A stretch of 64,000 nt of DNA from Dyella japonica A8 (GTDB lineage Bacteria; Pseudomonadota; Gammaproteobacteria; Xanthomonadales; Rhodanobacteraceae). The stretch's first letter is position 1. The number at the start of each line of letters is the position of its first letter. The notes beneath the pieces were generated by a model, which saw only the letters and a list, made by a program, of their open reading frames with translations, searched no databases and was not told the origin of the DNA. Below are positions 1-8,813 of this stretch, in pieces. The stretch spans positions 1,426,001-1,490,000 of the forward strand of contig NZ_CP008884.1 of NCBI RefSeq assembly GCF_000725385.1, in the 5' to 3' direction. A program made the position numbers and the translations under genes.

Positions 1-156
1 GATGCCGCCGGTGAGCATGCCGATGGGCGGCATGATGATCTGGTCCACCAGTGAGGTGACGATCTTGCCGAATGCGCCGCCGATGACCACGCCGACCGCG
101 AGGTCGATGACGTTGCCACGCATGGCGAATTCTTTGAACTCTTTGATCATGCTCAT
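1..156 (-). CDS. mscL: Large-conductance mechanosensitive channel MscL (5' part, truncated by window edge)
   Basis: Only the first 52 codons are in the window; the gene runs off the left edge. The peptide begins [20 protein letters not shown] and continues with [13 protein letters not shown], the N-terminal amphipathic helix and pore-lining first transmembrane helix of MscL. This is the inner-membrane channel that opens under membrane tension to release solutes during hypo-osmotic shock. The ATG at 154-156 is preceded by a good GGGAGAG ribosome site. A second in-frame Met two codons later is less well placed. The gene appears to stand alone, with about 240 bases between it and the next gene. 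The identification is firm, but the C-terminal half is not visible. Confidence 0.93.
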   Translation of the reverse strand, partial: MSMIKEFKEFAMRGNVIDLAVGVVIGGAFGKIVTSLVDQIIMPPIGMLTGGI

Positions 157-394
157 GCTTCTCTCCCTTGTATGAACCCCCGACGGGGAAAGGGTAGCAG
201 GGATGGGTGGGGCAGGGCGGGGCGACAAGGTTTTGCGAGGACGATCATGCTCTCGTGAGCCTGGATGGCCCTCGCTGTCATACCCGCTTGACCCGCCTTC
301 GGCTGTTGAACAGCGCCTCGCGGCGAGGACGGCGAGAGGAGGCAGGCCTTTGGCAAGGTTGCGGCAGGGAGCACGCTTGTCGGGCCTTGCGTCG

Positions 395-1081
395 CTAAAC
401 CACGCGCCCTTCCAGCACCGCCACGCCTTCCAGCTCCGCGCGGAACCGATCCCCCCGCTGCAGCGCCGATACGCCGGCGGGCGTGCCCGTAAAGATCAGG
501 TCGCCGGCCTTCAGCTCGAACAGGCGGGACAGGGTGGCGATGATCTCATTGACTCCGTGCACCATGTCGCCCAGGCGCCCGTGCTGGCGCTGCTGGCCGT
601 TCACGGCAAGCGTCAGCGCGGTGTCAGCGTGCAGCGTCACCTCGCGCGCAGGGTGCAGGGCGGATACCGGCGCGGAGTGGTCGAAGCCCTTGGCGACGTC
701 CCACGGATGGCTCTTGGCCTTGGCGATGGCTTGCAGGTCGCGGCGCGTCAGATCCAGGCCTACGCCATAGCCCCACACCAGGTCGCCGGCCTGCGCGGCC
801 GACAGGTCGCGGCCACCGCCGCCCAGCGCCACCACCATCTCCACTTCGTGGTGCAGGTCGTGCGTGGCTTGCGGGTAGATGACGTCGGCACCATCGGTCA
901 CCACGGCATCGGCCGGCTTGGTGAAGAACAGCGGTGTGTCCTTGTCCACCGTCGCGCCCATTTCGCGAGCATGCTCCGCGTAATTGCGGCCGATGCAGAA
1001 GATGCGGCGTACTGGAAAGCGTTGGTCGCTGCCGGCGATCGGCAGGCTCGGAACAGGCGGGGGCGTGATGGCGTATGACAT
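395..1081 (-). CDS. Fumarylacetoacetate hydrolase family protein (fumarylpyruvate hydrolase / acylpyruvase-like)
   Basis: A 228-residue cytoplasmic protein of the FAH fold. The block [14 protein letters not shown] near residue 29 and [11 protein letters not shown] are typical of the family. HHEVEMVV carries the His and Glu metal ligands, [12 protein letters not shown] carries the Asp ligand, and FTGTPAGV is near the C-terminus. Members cleave C-C bonds of acylpyruvates using a divalent metal. The [10 protein letters not shown] and [15 protein letters not shown] sequence is closest to fumarylpyruvate hydrolases of gentisate degradation and to FAHD1-like acylpyruvases or oxaloacetate decarboxylases. 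No other gentisate gene is nearby, so the substrate is left open. I chose the ATG at 1081; an in-frame GTG at 1099 is possible. Neither has a clear ribosome site. Confidence 0.85.
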   Translation of the reverse strand: MSYAITPPPVPSLPIAGSDQRFPVRRIFCIGRNYAEHAREMGATVDKDTPLFFTKPADAVVTDGADVIYPQATHDLHHEVEMVVALGGGGRDLSAAQAGDLVWGYGVGLDLTRRDLQAIAKAKSHPWDVAKGFDHSAPVSALHPAREVTLHADTALTLAVNGQQRQHGRLGDMVHGVNEIIATLSRLFELKAGDLIFTGTPAGVSALQRGDRFRAELEGVAVLEGRVV

Positions 1082-1198
1082 GGCCGGGAAGGGTACCACC
1101 GTGGCGGAGCGGCGCCAGTCTATATGTCACGTCAGCTTTTTTCGGGGCCGGCATGCGAGTACAACCGGCCCGGCTTTCGGCCTCTGCCCGCCAGCGTG

Positions 1199-1210
1199 TG
1201 ACAGCTGTCA
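1199..1210. promoter_or_regulatory. Perfect 12-bp palindrome upstream of the efflux operon, possible operator
   Basis: TGACAGCTGTCA reads identically on both strands. It lies about 96 bp before the start of the periplasmic adaptor gene, in the gap between that gene and the divergent FAH gene. Its position and symmetry suggest a dimeric regulator site. Short palindromes also arise by chance, and no regulator can be named. Confidence 0.35.
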
Positions 1211-1305
1211 TTGTATTGGGCTGATGAGGGCTTCTGGAGGCGGCGGAGCTGCCCCAGCATTCTGTAATGCATCGTGGAACCGGCGGGGACCGGCAGGGAG
1301 AGCGT

Positions 1306-2553
1306 GTGGCGAATGCGGATCTATTGAAGGAACTGCGCATCGAGAAACACCTGCGCGAGGAACACGGCCAAGGGCCGGGTCGCTGGCCGTGGATCGTCGG
1401 CGGCGTCGTGCTCGTGCTCACGTTGGTGGCCCTGGTGGCGTGGCTGGCGATGGGCCATCGCGCGATCGAGGTGCAGACCGCGCAGGCCCAGTCGCCGGTA
1501 GCCAATGCGGCCGCCGGCGCGGTGTTGCAGGCCACTGGCTATGTCACCGCGCGCCGCCAGGCCACCGTCTCGGCGCAGATCACCGGCACGCTGACCGAGG
1601 TGCTGATCGAGGAAGGTGACCACGTAAAGCAGGGCCAGGTCGTGGCGCGGCTGGACGACTCACAGTACAAGGCGGCGCTGGAAGCGGCCCGCACCGCGGC
1701 GGCGGCGTCGCATGCGCTGGTGGCGCAGTTCCAGGCGCAACTGGCTCAGAACGAGCGCGACGCGGTTCGCAACGAACAACTGGCCACCAAGGGGCTGGTC
1801 GCCAAGCAGACGGCGGAGCAATCGCGCACACTGGTGGACAGCACGCGTGCCCAGCTGCTGTCGCAGCAGCGCAATGCGGCATCGGCAGACTCGCAGGTGG
1901 TCGAGGCCAAGGTGAATTTCGATTACTGCGTGATCCGCGCGCCGTTCGACGGCGTGATCACCACCAAGGACGCACAGGTCGGCGAAATCGTCTCGCCGTT
2001 CTCGGCTGGCGGCGGCTTCACCCGCACCGGCATCGGCACGGTGGTCGATATGGATTCGCTGGAAGTGGACGTGGACGTCAACGAGGCGTACATCGGTCGC
2101 GTGAAACCGAATATGGCCGCCGAGGCGGTGCTGGACGCGTATCCCGACTGGAAGATTCCCGCCCACGTCATCGCCATCGTCCCGGCCGCCGATCGCGGCA
2201 AGGCCACCGTGAAGGTGCGCGTGGCCATGGAAAAGAAAGATGCGCGCATCGTGCCCGACATGGGCGTGCGGGTGTCCTTCCTGGAACAGAAGCAGGATCA
2301 GCAGCCGGTGCAGGCGCCGCAGGGTGCGCTGGTGCCGGCCGCGGCCATCGCCCAGCGCGACGGGCATGGCGTGGTGTTCATCGTGCGGGGCGACACCGTG
2401 CAGCAGCGCGATGTGCCGACCACCGCATCGAAGGTCGGCGACCAGAGCCTGTTGCCGACGGGCGTGGACGTGGGCGACACCGTGGTGGTGTCGCCACCGG
2501 CAGCATTGAAGGACGGCGACCGGATCAAGGCGGCAGCCAAGGCTGCGCCGTAA
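1306..2553 (+). CDS. Efflux pump periplasmic adaptor, HlyD/MacA family
   Basis: Membrane-fusion (adaptor) subunit of an ABC-type export system, bridging the inner-membrane permease to an outer-membrane channel. From the GTG at 1306 it is 415 residues long. A cytoplasmic N-terminus is followed by one transmembrane helix (about residues 28-49). A barrel-sandwich half (ATGYVTARRQATVSAQITG) comes next, then an alpha-hairpin rich in Ala/Gln. The second barrel half (VNFDYCVIRAPFDGVITT) and a beta-barrel domain follow. The GTG has AGGGAGAG just upstream; an ATG at 1267 in the same frame is the alternative. The next three genes encode the ATPase and two permeases, so this is a MacAB-like four-gene operon. 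No TolC-type gene is in the window. The substrate is unknown. Confidence 0.9.
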   Translation: MANADLLKELRIEKHLREEHGQGPGRWPWIVGGVVLVLTLVALVAWLAMGHRAIEVQTAQAQSPVANAAAGAVLQATGYVTARRQATVSAQITGTLTEVLIEEGDHVKQGQVVARLDDSQYKAALEAARTAAAASHALVAQFQAQLAQNERDAVRNEQLATKGLVAKQTAEQSRTLVDSTRAQLLSQQRNAASADSQVVEAKVNFDYCVIRAPFDGVITTKDAQVGEIVSPFSAGGGFTRTGIGTVVDMDSLEVDVDVNEAYIGRVKPNMAAEAVLDAYPDWKIPAHVIAIVPAADRGKATVKVRVAMEKKDARIVPDMGVRVSFLEQKQDQQPVQAPQGALVPAAAIAQRDGHGVVFIVRGDTVQQRDVPTTASKVGDQSLLPTGVDVGDTVVVSPPAALKDGDRIKAAAKAAP

Positions 2554-2635
2554 CCGGTTCGTAGAGCGGAATCAGGCGCACCGTCGGAGCGGTGCGTGTA
2601 CGGCATCCAAGGCCATTCGCATCGGAGTGAAAGCC

Positions 2636-3325
2636 ATGAACACGTTGATTGAAACCCGCGATCTTTCCAAGGTGTACGAGCGCGGCAAGCAGAAAGTGGA
2701 AGTGCTGCATCACATCAACCTGGACATCGCCGAAGGCGACTTCCTTGCGCTGATGGGTCCGTCCGGTTCGGGCAAGACCACCCTGCTCAATCTCATCGGT
2801 GGCCTCGATACGCCGACCGGCGGCAGCATCACGGTGGCCGGCCAGCGCCTGGACCAGCTCAGCGGCGGCCAGCTCGCCAAGTGGCGTGCCTCGCACGTTG
2901 GTTTCGTGTTCCAGTTCTACAACCTGATGCCGATGCTCTCGGCCCAGCGCAACGTGGAGTTGCCACTGCTGCTCACCAAGCTTTCCGCTGCGCAGCGCCG
3001 CAAGAACGCATCCATCGCCTTGCAGCTGGTAGGTCTGGGTGAGCGCGCCTCGCACAAGCCCAGCGAACTCTCCGGCGGTCAGCAGCAGCGCGTGGCGATC
3101 GCCCGCGCCATCGTGTCCGACCCCACGCTGCTGGTCTGCGACGAACCGACCGGTGACCTGGATCGCCATTCCGCCGAGGAAGTGCTCGGCCTGTTGCGCG
3201 TGCTCAATCGGGAACACGGCAAGACCATCGTGATGGTCACGCACGATCCCAAGGCAGCCGAATACGCCAACCACACGCTTCATCTGGACAAGGGCACGCT
3301 GGTCGAGCAAGGCGCACTTGCGTGA
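2636..3325 (+). CDS. ABC transporter ATP-binding protein, MacB/LolD type
   Basis: A 229-residue nucleotide-binding subunit powering the export system encoded around it. Visible motifs are Walker A GPSGSGKT (residues 41-48), the Q-loop in [10 protein letters not shown], signature [14 protein letters not shown] (from about 145), Walker [13 protein letters not shown] (from about 165) and the H-loop THD (about 203). The PTGDLD sequence and the size are typical of the MacB/LolD/FtsE group, which acts with FtsX-fold permeases. The ATG at 2636 has a GGAG ribosome site 8 bases upstream. An in-frame GTG at 2627 overlaps that site and is unlikely. It lies 82 bp after the adaptor and about 110 bp before the first permease. 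Confidence 0.95.
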   Translation: MNTLIETRDLSKVYERGKQKVEVLHHINLDIAEGDFLALMGPSGSGKTTLLNLIGGLDTPTGGSITVAGQRLDQLSGGQLAKWRASHVGFVFQFYNLMPMLSAQRNVELPLLLTKLSAAQRRKNASIALQLVGLGERASHKPSELSGGQQQRVAIARAIVSDPTLLVCDEPTGDLDRHSAEEVLGLLRVLNREHGKTIVMVTHDPKAAEYANHTLHLDKGTLVEQGALA

Positions 3326-3433
3326 TGCCTTGAATGGCATCACGCGCGCCGCGCGAGGGCGAGGCAGGATGCCAAGCGGCAGCGCACCAGGAACGGTTGC
3401 TTGCCATACCACTATTCGTGGAGCGAACTTTTC

Positions 3434-4600
3434 ATGAAATATCTCCATCTCATCTGGGCCGCGCTGTTCCGGCGCAAGACCCGCACGATACTCACGCTGG
3501 TATCGATCATCGCCGCGTTCCTGCTGTTCGGCATGCTCGACGCCGTGCGTACCTCCTTCAACCAGGCAGGCCAGAGCGCCAACGGCGCGGAGCGCCTGCA
3601 GACCGGCTCCAAGCTGTCTTTCATCCAGACCCTGCCGCAATCGCTGGAAGCGCAGATTGCGCAGGTGCCGGGCGTGAAAATGGTGACCTATGCCAACTGG
3701 TTCGGTGGCGCCTACCAGGATCCGCACAACCAGGTCTTCAGCTTTGCCGTGGAGCCCAACTACATTGATCTGTACCCCGAGATCGACGTGAGCCCGGCCG
3801 AGCGCAAGACCTTCGATGACACGCGTACCGGCGTGCTTGTGGGTGAGACGCTGGCGAAGCGCTTCAACTGGAAGGTGGGCGACAAGATTCCCATGCAGTC
3901 CACCATCTTCCCCAACCGCCAGGGCAGCAAGAACTGGACGTTCGACATCGTCGGCATCATGCATGCGAAGGACAAGAAGACCGGCGGCTTCTTCGACCAG
4001 ATGCTCCTGCTGCACTGGAAGTATTTTGATGAGACCACGCCGTTCAACCGCGGCCAGGTGGGCTGGTACGTCACGCGTGTGACGGACGTGAACCAGGCTG
4101 ACCGCGTGGCGAAGGCCATCGACGCGCTGTCGGCCAACTCCGATCACGAAACGCGCACGCAGACCGAGCAGGCGGCGACGGCCAACTGGATGAAGCAGCT
4201 TGCGGACATCGGCCTCATCGTCGGTTCGATCATGGGTGCGGTGTTCTTCACGCTGCTGCTGCTCTCGGGCAACACCATGATGCAGGCCGTGCGCGAGCGC
4301 ACCAGCGAATTGGCCGTGCTCAAGACGCTGGGCTTTTCCAACCACGCGGTGCTCGCCATCGTGCTGGCCGAGTCGGTGCTGCTGTTGCTGCTTGGTGGTG
4401 TCATCGGGCTGGGCATTGCGTCGCTGATCATTCCTGCGGTGAGCGCAGGCAGCGGCGGCATGCTCAACCTTCCCATTGTCGGCGCGAGCAGCTGGATTCT
4501 CGGCGTTGTGCTGATGATCGCCATCGGCCTGCTGGTGGGGGCCTTGCCGGCGATCCGCGCCATGCGCCTGAACATCGTCGACGCGCTCGCGGGCCGCTAA
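3434..4600 (+). CDS. ABC transporter permease, MacB/FtsX family (first permease)
   Basis: A 388-residue inner-membrane protein with the FtsX-fold layout. One N-terminal helix (around residues 20-42, TILTLVSIIAAFLLFGML) is followed by a large periplasmic domain of about 200 residues. Three C-terminal helices begin at IGLIVGSIMGAVFFTLLLLSG. The sequence RERTSELAVLKTLGFSN between helices is the family's hallmark coupling loop. The ATG at 3434 lies 8 bases after a GGAGCG site, better than the in-frame ATG at 3401. Separate permease genes differ from classical MacB, in which ATPase and permease are fused. It probably pairs with the next gene to form a heterodimeric transmembrane part. Confidence 0.92.
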   Translation: MKYLHLIWAALFRRKTRTILTLVSIIAAFLLFGMLDAVRTSFNQAGQSANGAERLQTGSKLSFIQTLPQSLEAQIAQVPGVKMVTYANWFGGAYQDPHNQVFSFAVEPNYIDLYPEIDVSPAERKTFDDTRTGVLVGETLAKRFNWKVGDKIPMQSTIFPNRQGSKNWTFDIVGIMHAKDKKTGGFFDQMLLLHWKYFDETTPFNRGQVGWYVTRVTDVNQADRVAKAIDALSANSDHETRTQTEQAATANWMKQLADIGLIVGSIMGAVFFTLLLLSGNTMMQAVRERTSELAVLKTLGFSNHAVLAIVLAESVLLLLLGGVIGLGIASLIIPAVSAGSGGMLNLPIVGASSWILGVVLMIAIGLLVGALPAIRAMRLNIVDALAGR

Positions 4601-4610
4601 GGAGAGCGAC

Positions 4611-5930
4611 ATGAATAATTTCCTGATCAATCTCGGCCTGCTTGTCCTCGTCGCGATCGCCATCGCCTTTTGGGTCCTGCTGCCCTGGCAGGCGGCCATC
4701 GTGCTCGTGGTGTTGTTCGCCCTGTGGATGGGCCTGACCCGGGCCGGTCGCCGCGCCGCCTCGGTGGCGAGCGTGGGCATCAGCACGCTGGGCCAGCGCA
4801 TCGGTTCGTCGGCGGTCATCGTGATCGGCATCGCCGGCGTGGTCGGCGTGCTGGTCGCCCTGCTGGCGATGGGCGAGGGCTACAGCGAAACGCTGCGCAA
4901 TACCGGCAGCCCCGACACCGCCATCGTCATGCGTGGCTCGTCGGCCTCGGAAGTGATGTCCGTGCTCGACCACGACAGCGTCACGCTGATCCCGCAGGCT
5001 GTCGGCATCGCCAAGGATGCCAAGGGCCAGCCCATCGCCTCGCCCGAACTCGTGGTCGCGGCCAACCTGCCGCTCAAGGGCAGCACGGCGGACGACGAAG
5101 GCAGCGTGCAACTGCGCGGTGTCAGCGAACAGGCGTGGGCGGTGCGTCCCAACGTGAAGATCATCGAGGGTCGCAACTTCCAGCCGGGCATGCGCGAGCT
5201 GATCGTCGGCAAGGGCGCGGCCAAGCAGTTCGCGGGCCTCGAACCCGGACATACCGTGAAACTGGGCAACCAGCAGTGGACCGTGGTGGGTGTGTTCGCC
5301 TCCGGCGACGCGATGGACTCGGAAGTATGGGGCGACGCTAGCGTGGTGGCCGACACCTATCGCCGTGGTAGCAGCCGTGCCTCGGTGATGGTGCGCCTCA
5401 CCGATCCCAAGGCCTACGACGCGTTCAAGAAGGAGCTGGAAAACAACCCGCAGCTCAAGGTCGACGTGAGCACCACGCTCGACTACTTCAGCAAGCAGTC
5501 CGAGGGCATGACCAAGGTGATCAAGGCCATCGGCATCACGGTGGGCCTGATCATGGCCATCGGTGCGATGTTCGGTGCGCTCAACACCATGTTCGCCGCC
5601 GTCGCGTCGCGCGCACGGGAAATAGCCACGTTGCGCGCCATCGGCTTCCGCGGGTTCCCCGTGGTGGTGGCGGTGATGCTGGAGACGATGCTGCTCGCGG
5701 CCATCGGCGGCGTGCTGGGTGGCCTGCTGGCCTGGCTGATCTTCAACGGCTACAGCGCCTCGACGCTGGCGGCGGGCACGGTGGGCAAGCTGAGCTTCGA
5801 GCTGCACGTGTCGCCCGAGCTGCTGTGGACCGGCCTGAAGTGGGCGCTTGCCATCGGCTTCATCGGTGGCCTGTATCCGGCGGTGCGCGCGGCGCGGTTG
5901 CCGGTGACGACGGCATTGCGCGAGCTGTGA
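4611..5930 (+). CDS. ABC transporter permease, MacB/FtsX family (second permease)
   Basis: A 439-residue inner-membrane protein starting 10 bases after the first permease, with a GGAG site before its ATG. It has extra hydrophobic segments at the N-terminus (residues about 5-45), then a periplasmic MacB-like domain. The C-terminal helices follow with the coupling loop SRAREIATLRAIGFRG. It ends in GGLYPAVRAARLPVTTALREL. It is a likely partner of the first permease in one transporter complex. The last 65 or so bases are repeated, diverged, about 245 bp downstream (see the relic at 6109-6176). This suggests that another permease copy once followed it. Confidence 0.92.
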   Translation: MNNFLINLGLLVLVAIAIAFWVLLPWQAAIVLVVLFALWMGLTRAGRRAASVASVGISTLGQRIGSSAVIVIGIAGVVGVLVALLAMGEGYSETLRNTGSPDTAIVMRGSSASEVMSVLDHDSVTLIPQAVGIAKDAKGQPIASPELVVAANLPLKGSTADDEGSVQLRGVSEQAWAVRPNVKIIEGRNFQPGMRELIVGKGAAKQFAGLEPGHTVKLGNQQWTVVGVFASGDAMDSEVWGDASVVADTYRRGSSRASVMVRLTDPKAYDAFKKELENNPQLKVDVSTTLDYFSKQSEGMTKVIKAIGITVGLIMAIGAMFGALNTMFAAVASRAREIATLRAIGFRGFPVVVAVMLETMLLAAIGGVLGGLLAWLIFNGYSASTLAAGTVGKLSFELHVSPELLWTGLKWALAIGFIGGLYPAVRAARLPVTTALREL

Positions 5931-5947
5931 TATCGCCATGAAGGAAT

Positions 5948-5977
5948 AAGAAGCGCGGCGGTGGCCGCGCTTCTTTA
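5948..5977 (+). terminator. Rho-independent terminator after the efflux operon
   Basis: A 12-bp perfect stem (arms 5948-5959 and 5964-5975) with a GGTG loop starts 17 bases after the second permease stop. It is G+C rich inside and ends in AAGAA/TTCTT, followed by a short T run. It is symmetrical enough to act in both directions. Confidence 0.7.
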
Positions 5978-6011
5978 ATTGCCGTAGGCACTGCCGGAAT
6001 CTCCAATAGCT

Positions 6012-6041
6012 CGTCATTCCCGCGAAAGCGGGAATCCAGTG
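6012..6041. repeat. REP-like palindromic repeat
   Basis: A copy of the window's dispersed REP-like family. It begins cgtcattcc, has a short G+C stem closed by GAAA (CCCGCGAAAGCGGG), and ends ggaatccagtg. Related copies occur near 13.8, 23.06, 36.4, 39.1-39.6 and 54.3 kb. Confidence 0.75.
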
Positions 6042-6108
6042 CCTTCGCTTTCAGCGTGTTTAAAGTCGCTGGATGACCAGCCATTCGGCTGTTGTAAGGC
6101 ACCTCCCG

Positions 6109-6176
6109 CTTCGGCGGCCTGTACCCAGTGGTGCGTGCGGCGCGGTTGCCGGTGACGGTGGCGTTGCGCGAGCTGC
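6109..6176 (+). pseudogene. Relic of an ABC permease 3' end
   Basis: This stretch can be translated GGLYPVVRAARLPVTVALREL, matching GGLYPAVRAARLPVTTALREL at the C-terminus of the intact permease at 4611-5930. The DNA is also closely similar (compare 5866-5930). The stop is lost: CTGTGA in the intact gene has become CTGCGA. The rest of a permease gene cannot be found between 5978 and 6108. It is either the remnant of a tandem permease paralogue or a partial duplication. It is in frame with the hydrolase that follows, so automated annotation could wrongly extend that gene into it. Confidence 0.75.
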
Positions 6177-6268
6177 GAGTGAAAGCGCGGTGCGGGAATC
6201 ACTCCCGCACCGCGACTTGCGTAGTCTGCCGTTCCGCGCAAGGCTTGCCCGGAACGAGAGGGAAGGCC

Positions 6269-7348
6269 ATGCGCAAGGGACGTGCACTTCTGGCGGCGCT
6301 GCTGCCGCTGTTCGCTGGCTGCGCCAGCTATGTCACGCACAAGATCGAGCATCCGGCGATCTCACATGGGCGCCTGCCGGACTATTTCCACGAGAACCTC
6401 GCAGCGCAGGGCTTCGGCAAGTCGTCGATGCGCACGACGGATGGTGTGCGCATGGCGTACTGGCTCGGTCCGCCGCACGTCTACGACATCACGGAAACCT
6501 TCACCCTGCTGGGAGATGGGCCGAGTTACCACTGGAACATGCGGCTCCCAGAGAAACCCTTCGATGGCTCGCGCCTGCGTGCGAGAGGCAGCATCGTGCT
6601 GCTGCACCCGTGGGAAGGCGAGGGCGCCATGCTGGCGGGCTGGGCCTACCACCTTGCGTCGGCGGGCTATGTGACGGTATTGCCCGACCTGCGCAGCCAG
6701 GGCGAATCCGACAAGGCCCCGGTGGGCTATGGACCGCGTGAGGGCAGGGACATCGCCGAATTGGTGCGCGACCTTCGGGCGAAGCAGCAGTTGCCCGAAC
6801 CGGGGTTCCTCATGGGTGTGTCCTATGGCGCTACGGCGGCTGTATTCGCTGCCAGCGAGCTTGGCGACGTGCGTGGTGTGATCACGCTGGAACCTTACGG
6901 CAATGCCGCCGACGTGATCCGTCGCGCACCGTCGACAAATCTGTTTGGTCCGCGCTGGCTTGGCTCGGTCATCGGTGCGTCGAACATGGATGCAGCGATC
7001 AAACGGGCGAGCACGGACCTTGGTGTCGATCTTGCGCATATCGATACGGCCGGTGCGCTTGCGCACGCGCCGTGCACGCTCATCCTGCGGGGAGGCAACG
7101 ACCCGCTGGTTTCTGCGCAGACGCTCAAGGCGCTGACCGATGCATCGGCACGAGTCCGTTACATCGAGCTGTCCGGCGAAAATCACATCACCTTGCCGTT
7201 GCGGACCGACCGCTTGCTGCAACCGATGCTTGACTGGATGCAGGCTTTGGCGGCGTCTCCCGATACCGCGTGTCCTGCGTTCGTGCCGCTGCCCTCGTCG
7301 GTGCGTGCCAGCGGCCCAAGACCTCAGGGCATCACGGGCGGCACATAA
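6269..7348 (+). CDS. Alpha/beta hydrolase lipoprotein
   Basis: A 359-residue predicted serine hydrolase. The N-terminus MRKGRALLAALLPLFAGC is a lipoprotein signal with the lipobox ending at Cys18, so the protein should be membrane-anchored on the periplasmic side. The fold is shown by HPWEGEG, the nucleophile elbow GVSYG with Ser185, Asp278 in GGNDPLVS and His306 in ENHITL, an apparently complete triad. The start at 6269 is set by a GAGAGGGAAGG ribosome site and by the signal peptide; the frame stays open upstream only because it reads through the permease relic. The 3' end overlaps the convergent transporter gene by 25 bp. The substrate is unknown. Confidence 0.85.
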   Translation: MRKGRALLAALLPLFAGCASYVTHKIEHPAISHGRLPDYFHENLAAQGFGKSSMRTTDGVRMAYWLGPPHVYDITETFTLLGDGPSYHWNMRLPEKPFDGSRLRARGSIVLLHPWEGEGAMLAGWAYHLASAGYVTVLPDLRSQGESDKAPVGYGPREGRDIAELVRDLRAKQQLPEPGFLMGVSYGATAAVFAASELGDVRGVITLEPYGNAADVIRRAPSTNLFGPRWLGSVIGASNMDAAIKRASTDLGVDLAHIDTAGALAHAPCTLILRGGNDPLVSAQTLKALTDASARVRYIELSGENHITLPLRTDRLLQPMLDWMQALAASPDTACPAFVPLPSSVRASGPRPQGITGGT

Positions 7349-8736
7349 GCCAGCGTCCATCCCAGCACCCATAGCAGGCCCAGCACCAGCGGTACATGCA
7401 CCACCAGTTGCATGAAGGTGAAGCCGACCACGTCGCGCGCCTTCAGGCCCAGCACGCCGAGCAAGGGCAGCATCCAGAACGGATTGATCAGGTTGGGCAG
7501 GGCTTCGGCCGCGTTGTACACCTGCACCGCCCAGCCCAGGTGCACATGCAGGTCATTGGCGGCCTGCATCACGTAAGGTGCTTCCACCAGCCACTTGCCG
7601 CCACCCGAGGGAACGAAGAAGCCAAGCACCGACGAGTAGACGCCCATCACCAGCGGAAAGGTGTCGGTAGTGGCGATGTGCACGAACAGGCCGGATAAGC
7701 GATGCGACAACGTCACGTCGCCCACGCCCGGCGCATGCGTGAGCAGCGCGGCGATGCCACCGTACAGCGGAAACTGGATGAGCACGCCGGCCGTGCTTGG
7801 CACGGCGCGCGCCACCGCGTTGAGGAAACTGCGCGGCCGCCAGTGCAGCAGCAATCCCGCCGTGAGGAACAGGAAATTGTAGGTGTTGAGGTTGGCGATG
7901 GCGGTGACCGCCGGCTTGCTGGCGAACTCATGACCAAGCCAGCCCAGTCCCAGCAGGCCGATCAGCACCGACAGCAACGGGCTGTATTCCAGCCACTCGC
8001 CGGGGCGCTGGCGGGGTGGTAGCGGGGGCGTCGCGGTCTCGGTGATGCCGAAGTCGTCCGCCGTGCGTGTGTTGTGATCCGATGGCGCGGTAAGCCAGCA
8101 GACCAGCAGCGACACCGCGACGAGCGCCGCGGTCAGCACGATCGACTGCCACAGGAAAATGGTTTCGCTGAAGGGCAGCACGCCGGTGATGTTGATGAGA
8201 CCCGGCGGCATGCTCTTGGGATTGGCCTGCAATTGCGCGGCCGACGAGGAAAGGCCCATGGCCCATACCGCGCCAAGCCCGAGATAGGCGGCGGCGCCCG
8301 CGGCGCGATAGTCCATGCGTAGATCGTTGCGCCGTGCGAGCGCACGCACCAGCAAACCGCCGAACACCAGCGAGAAGCCCCACGACAGCAGCGACGCGAG
8401 CATGCTGACCAGGCCCACGTAGCAGATGGCGCCACGCCCCGTCCTCGGTGCGCGCGCCAGCCATTCGATGAAACGCGCGACGACCGGCGCCGTGGCCACC
8501 ACGTAGCCGCCGATGACCACGAAGGCCATCTGCATGGTGAAGGGAATCAGGCTCCAGAAGCCGTCACCGAATGCGTTGACGGTGACGGCCGGCGTCGCGC
8601 CGAAAGCCAGTGCGGCGATGGCGACGAAGATCACGCCAAGCGCCGCGAACACCCAGGCATCGGGAAACCACTTTTCCGACCACGCCGCGCTGCGCAGCGC
8701 GGCGCGGGCCATCAGACCTTCGTTGGTTGCATTCAT
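7324..8736 (-). CDS. Short-chain fatty acid transporter, AtoE family
   Basis: A 470-residue polytopic inner-membrane protein with around a dozen hydrophobic segments. It matches the AtoE family of short-chain fatty acid carriers. Recognisable stretches are KWFPDAWVFAALGVIF at the N-terminus, MQMAFVVIGGYVVATAPVV, LLSWGFSLVFGGLLVRALARR and FFVPSGGGKWLVEAPYV. The last of these is a strongly conserved family signature. AtoE in E. coli takes up acetoacetate and butyrate; the substrate here is inferred only from the family. No ato catabolic genes are adjacent. The ATG at 8736 is the only sensible start. Its 3' end overlaps that of the convergent hydrolase by 25 bp. Confidence 0.9.
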   Translation of the reverse strand: MNATNEGLMARAALRSAAWSEKWFPDAWVFAALGVIFVAIAALAFGATPAVTVNAFGDGFWSLIPFTMQMAFVVIGGYVVATAPVVARFIEWLARAPRTGRGAICYVGLVSMLASLLSWGFSLVFGGLLVRALARRNDLRMDYRAAGAAAYLGLGAVWAMGLSSSAAQLQANPKSMPPGLINITGVLPFSETIFLWQSIVLTAALVAVSLLVCWLTAPSDHNTRTADDFGITETATPPLPPRQRPGEWLEYSPLLSVLIGLLGLGWLGHEFASKPAVTAIANLNTYNFLFLTAGLLLHWRPRSFLNAVARAVPSTAGVLIQFPLYGGIAALLTHAPGVGDVTLSHRLSGLFVHIATTDTFPLVMGVYSSVLGFFVPSGGGKWLVEAPYVMQAANDLHVHLGWAVQVYNAAEALPNLINPFWMLPLLGVLGLKARDVVGFTFMQLVVHVPLVLGLLWVLGWTLAYVPPVMP

Positions 8737-8813
8737 GGGCCGACCCCTGGCTGGATCGGGCCATGGTGGCCGCCCGGCTACCGGCGAGGCAAGCCAGCGG
8801 CGACCGGGACAGG

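Noticed and set aside
2525..4831. Very long open frame (768 codons) on the minus strand opposite the ABC ATPase and permease genes
   Set aside because: It is rich in His, Arg and Gln without any motif, and it lies wholly antisense to well-supported genes. It is a by-product of high G+C.
6128..6268. Extension of the lipoprotein hydrolase to a 406-residue protein
   Set aside because: The extra N-terminal residues are the translated permease relic and would remove the lipoprotein signal from the terminus.
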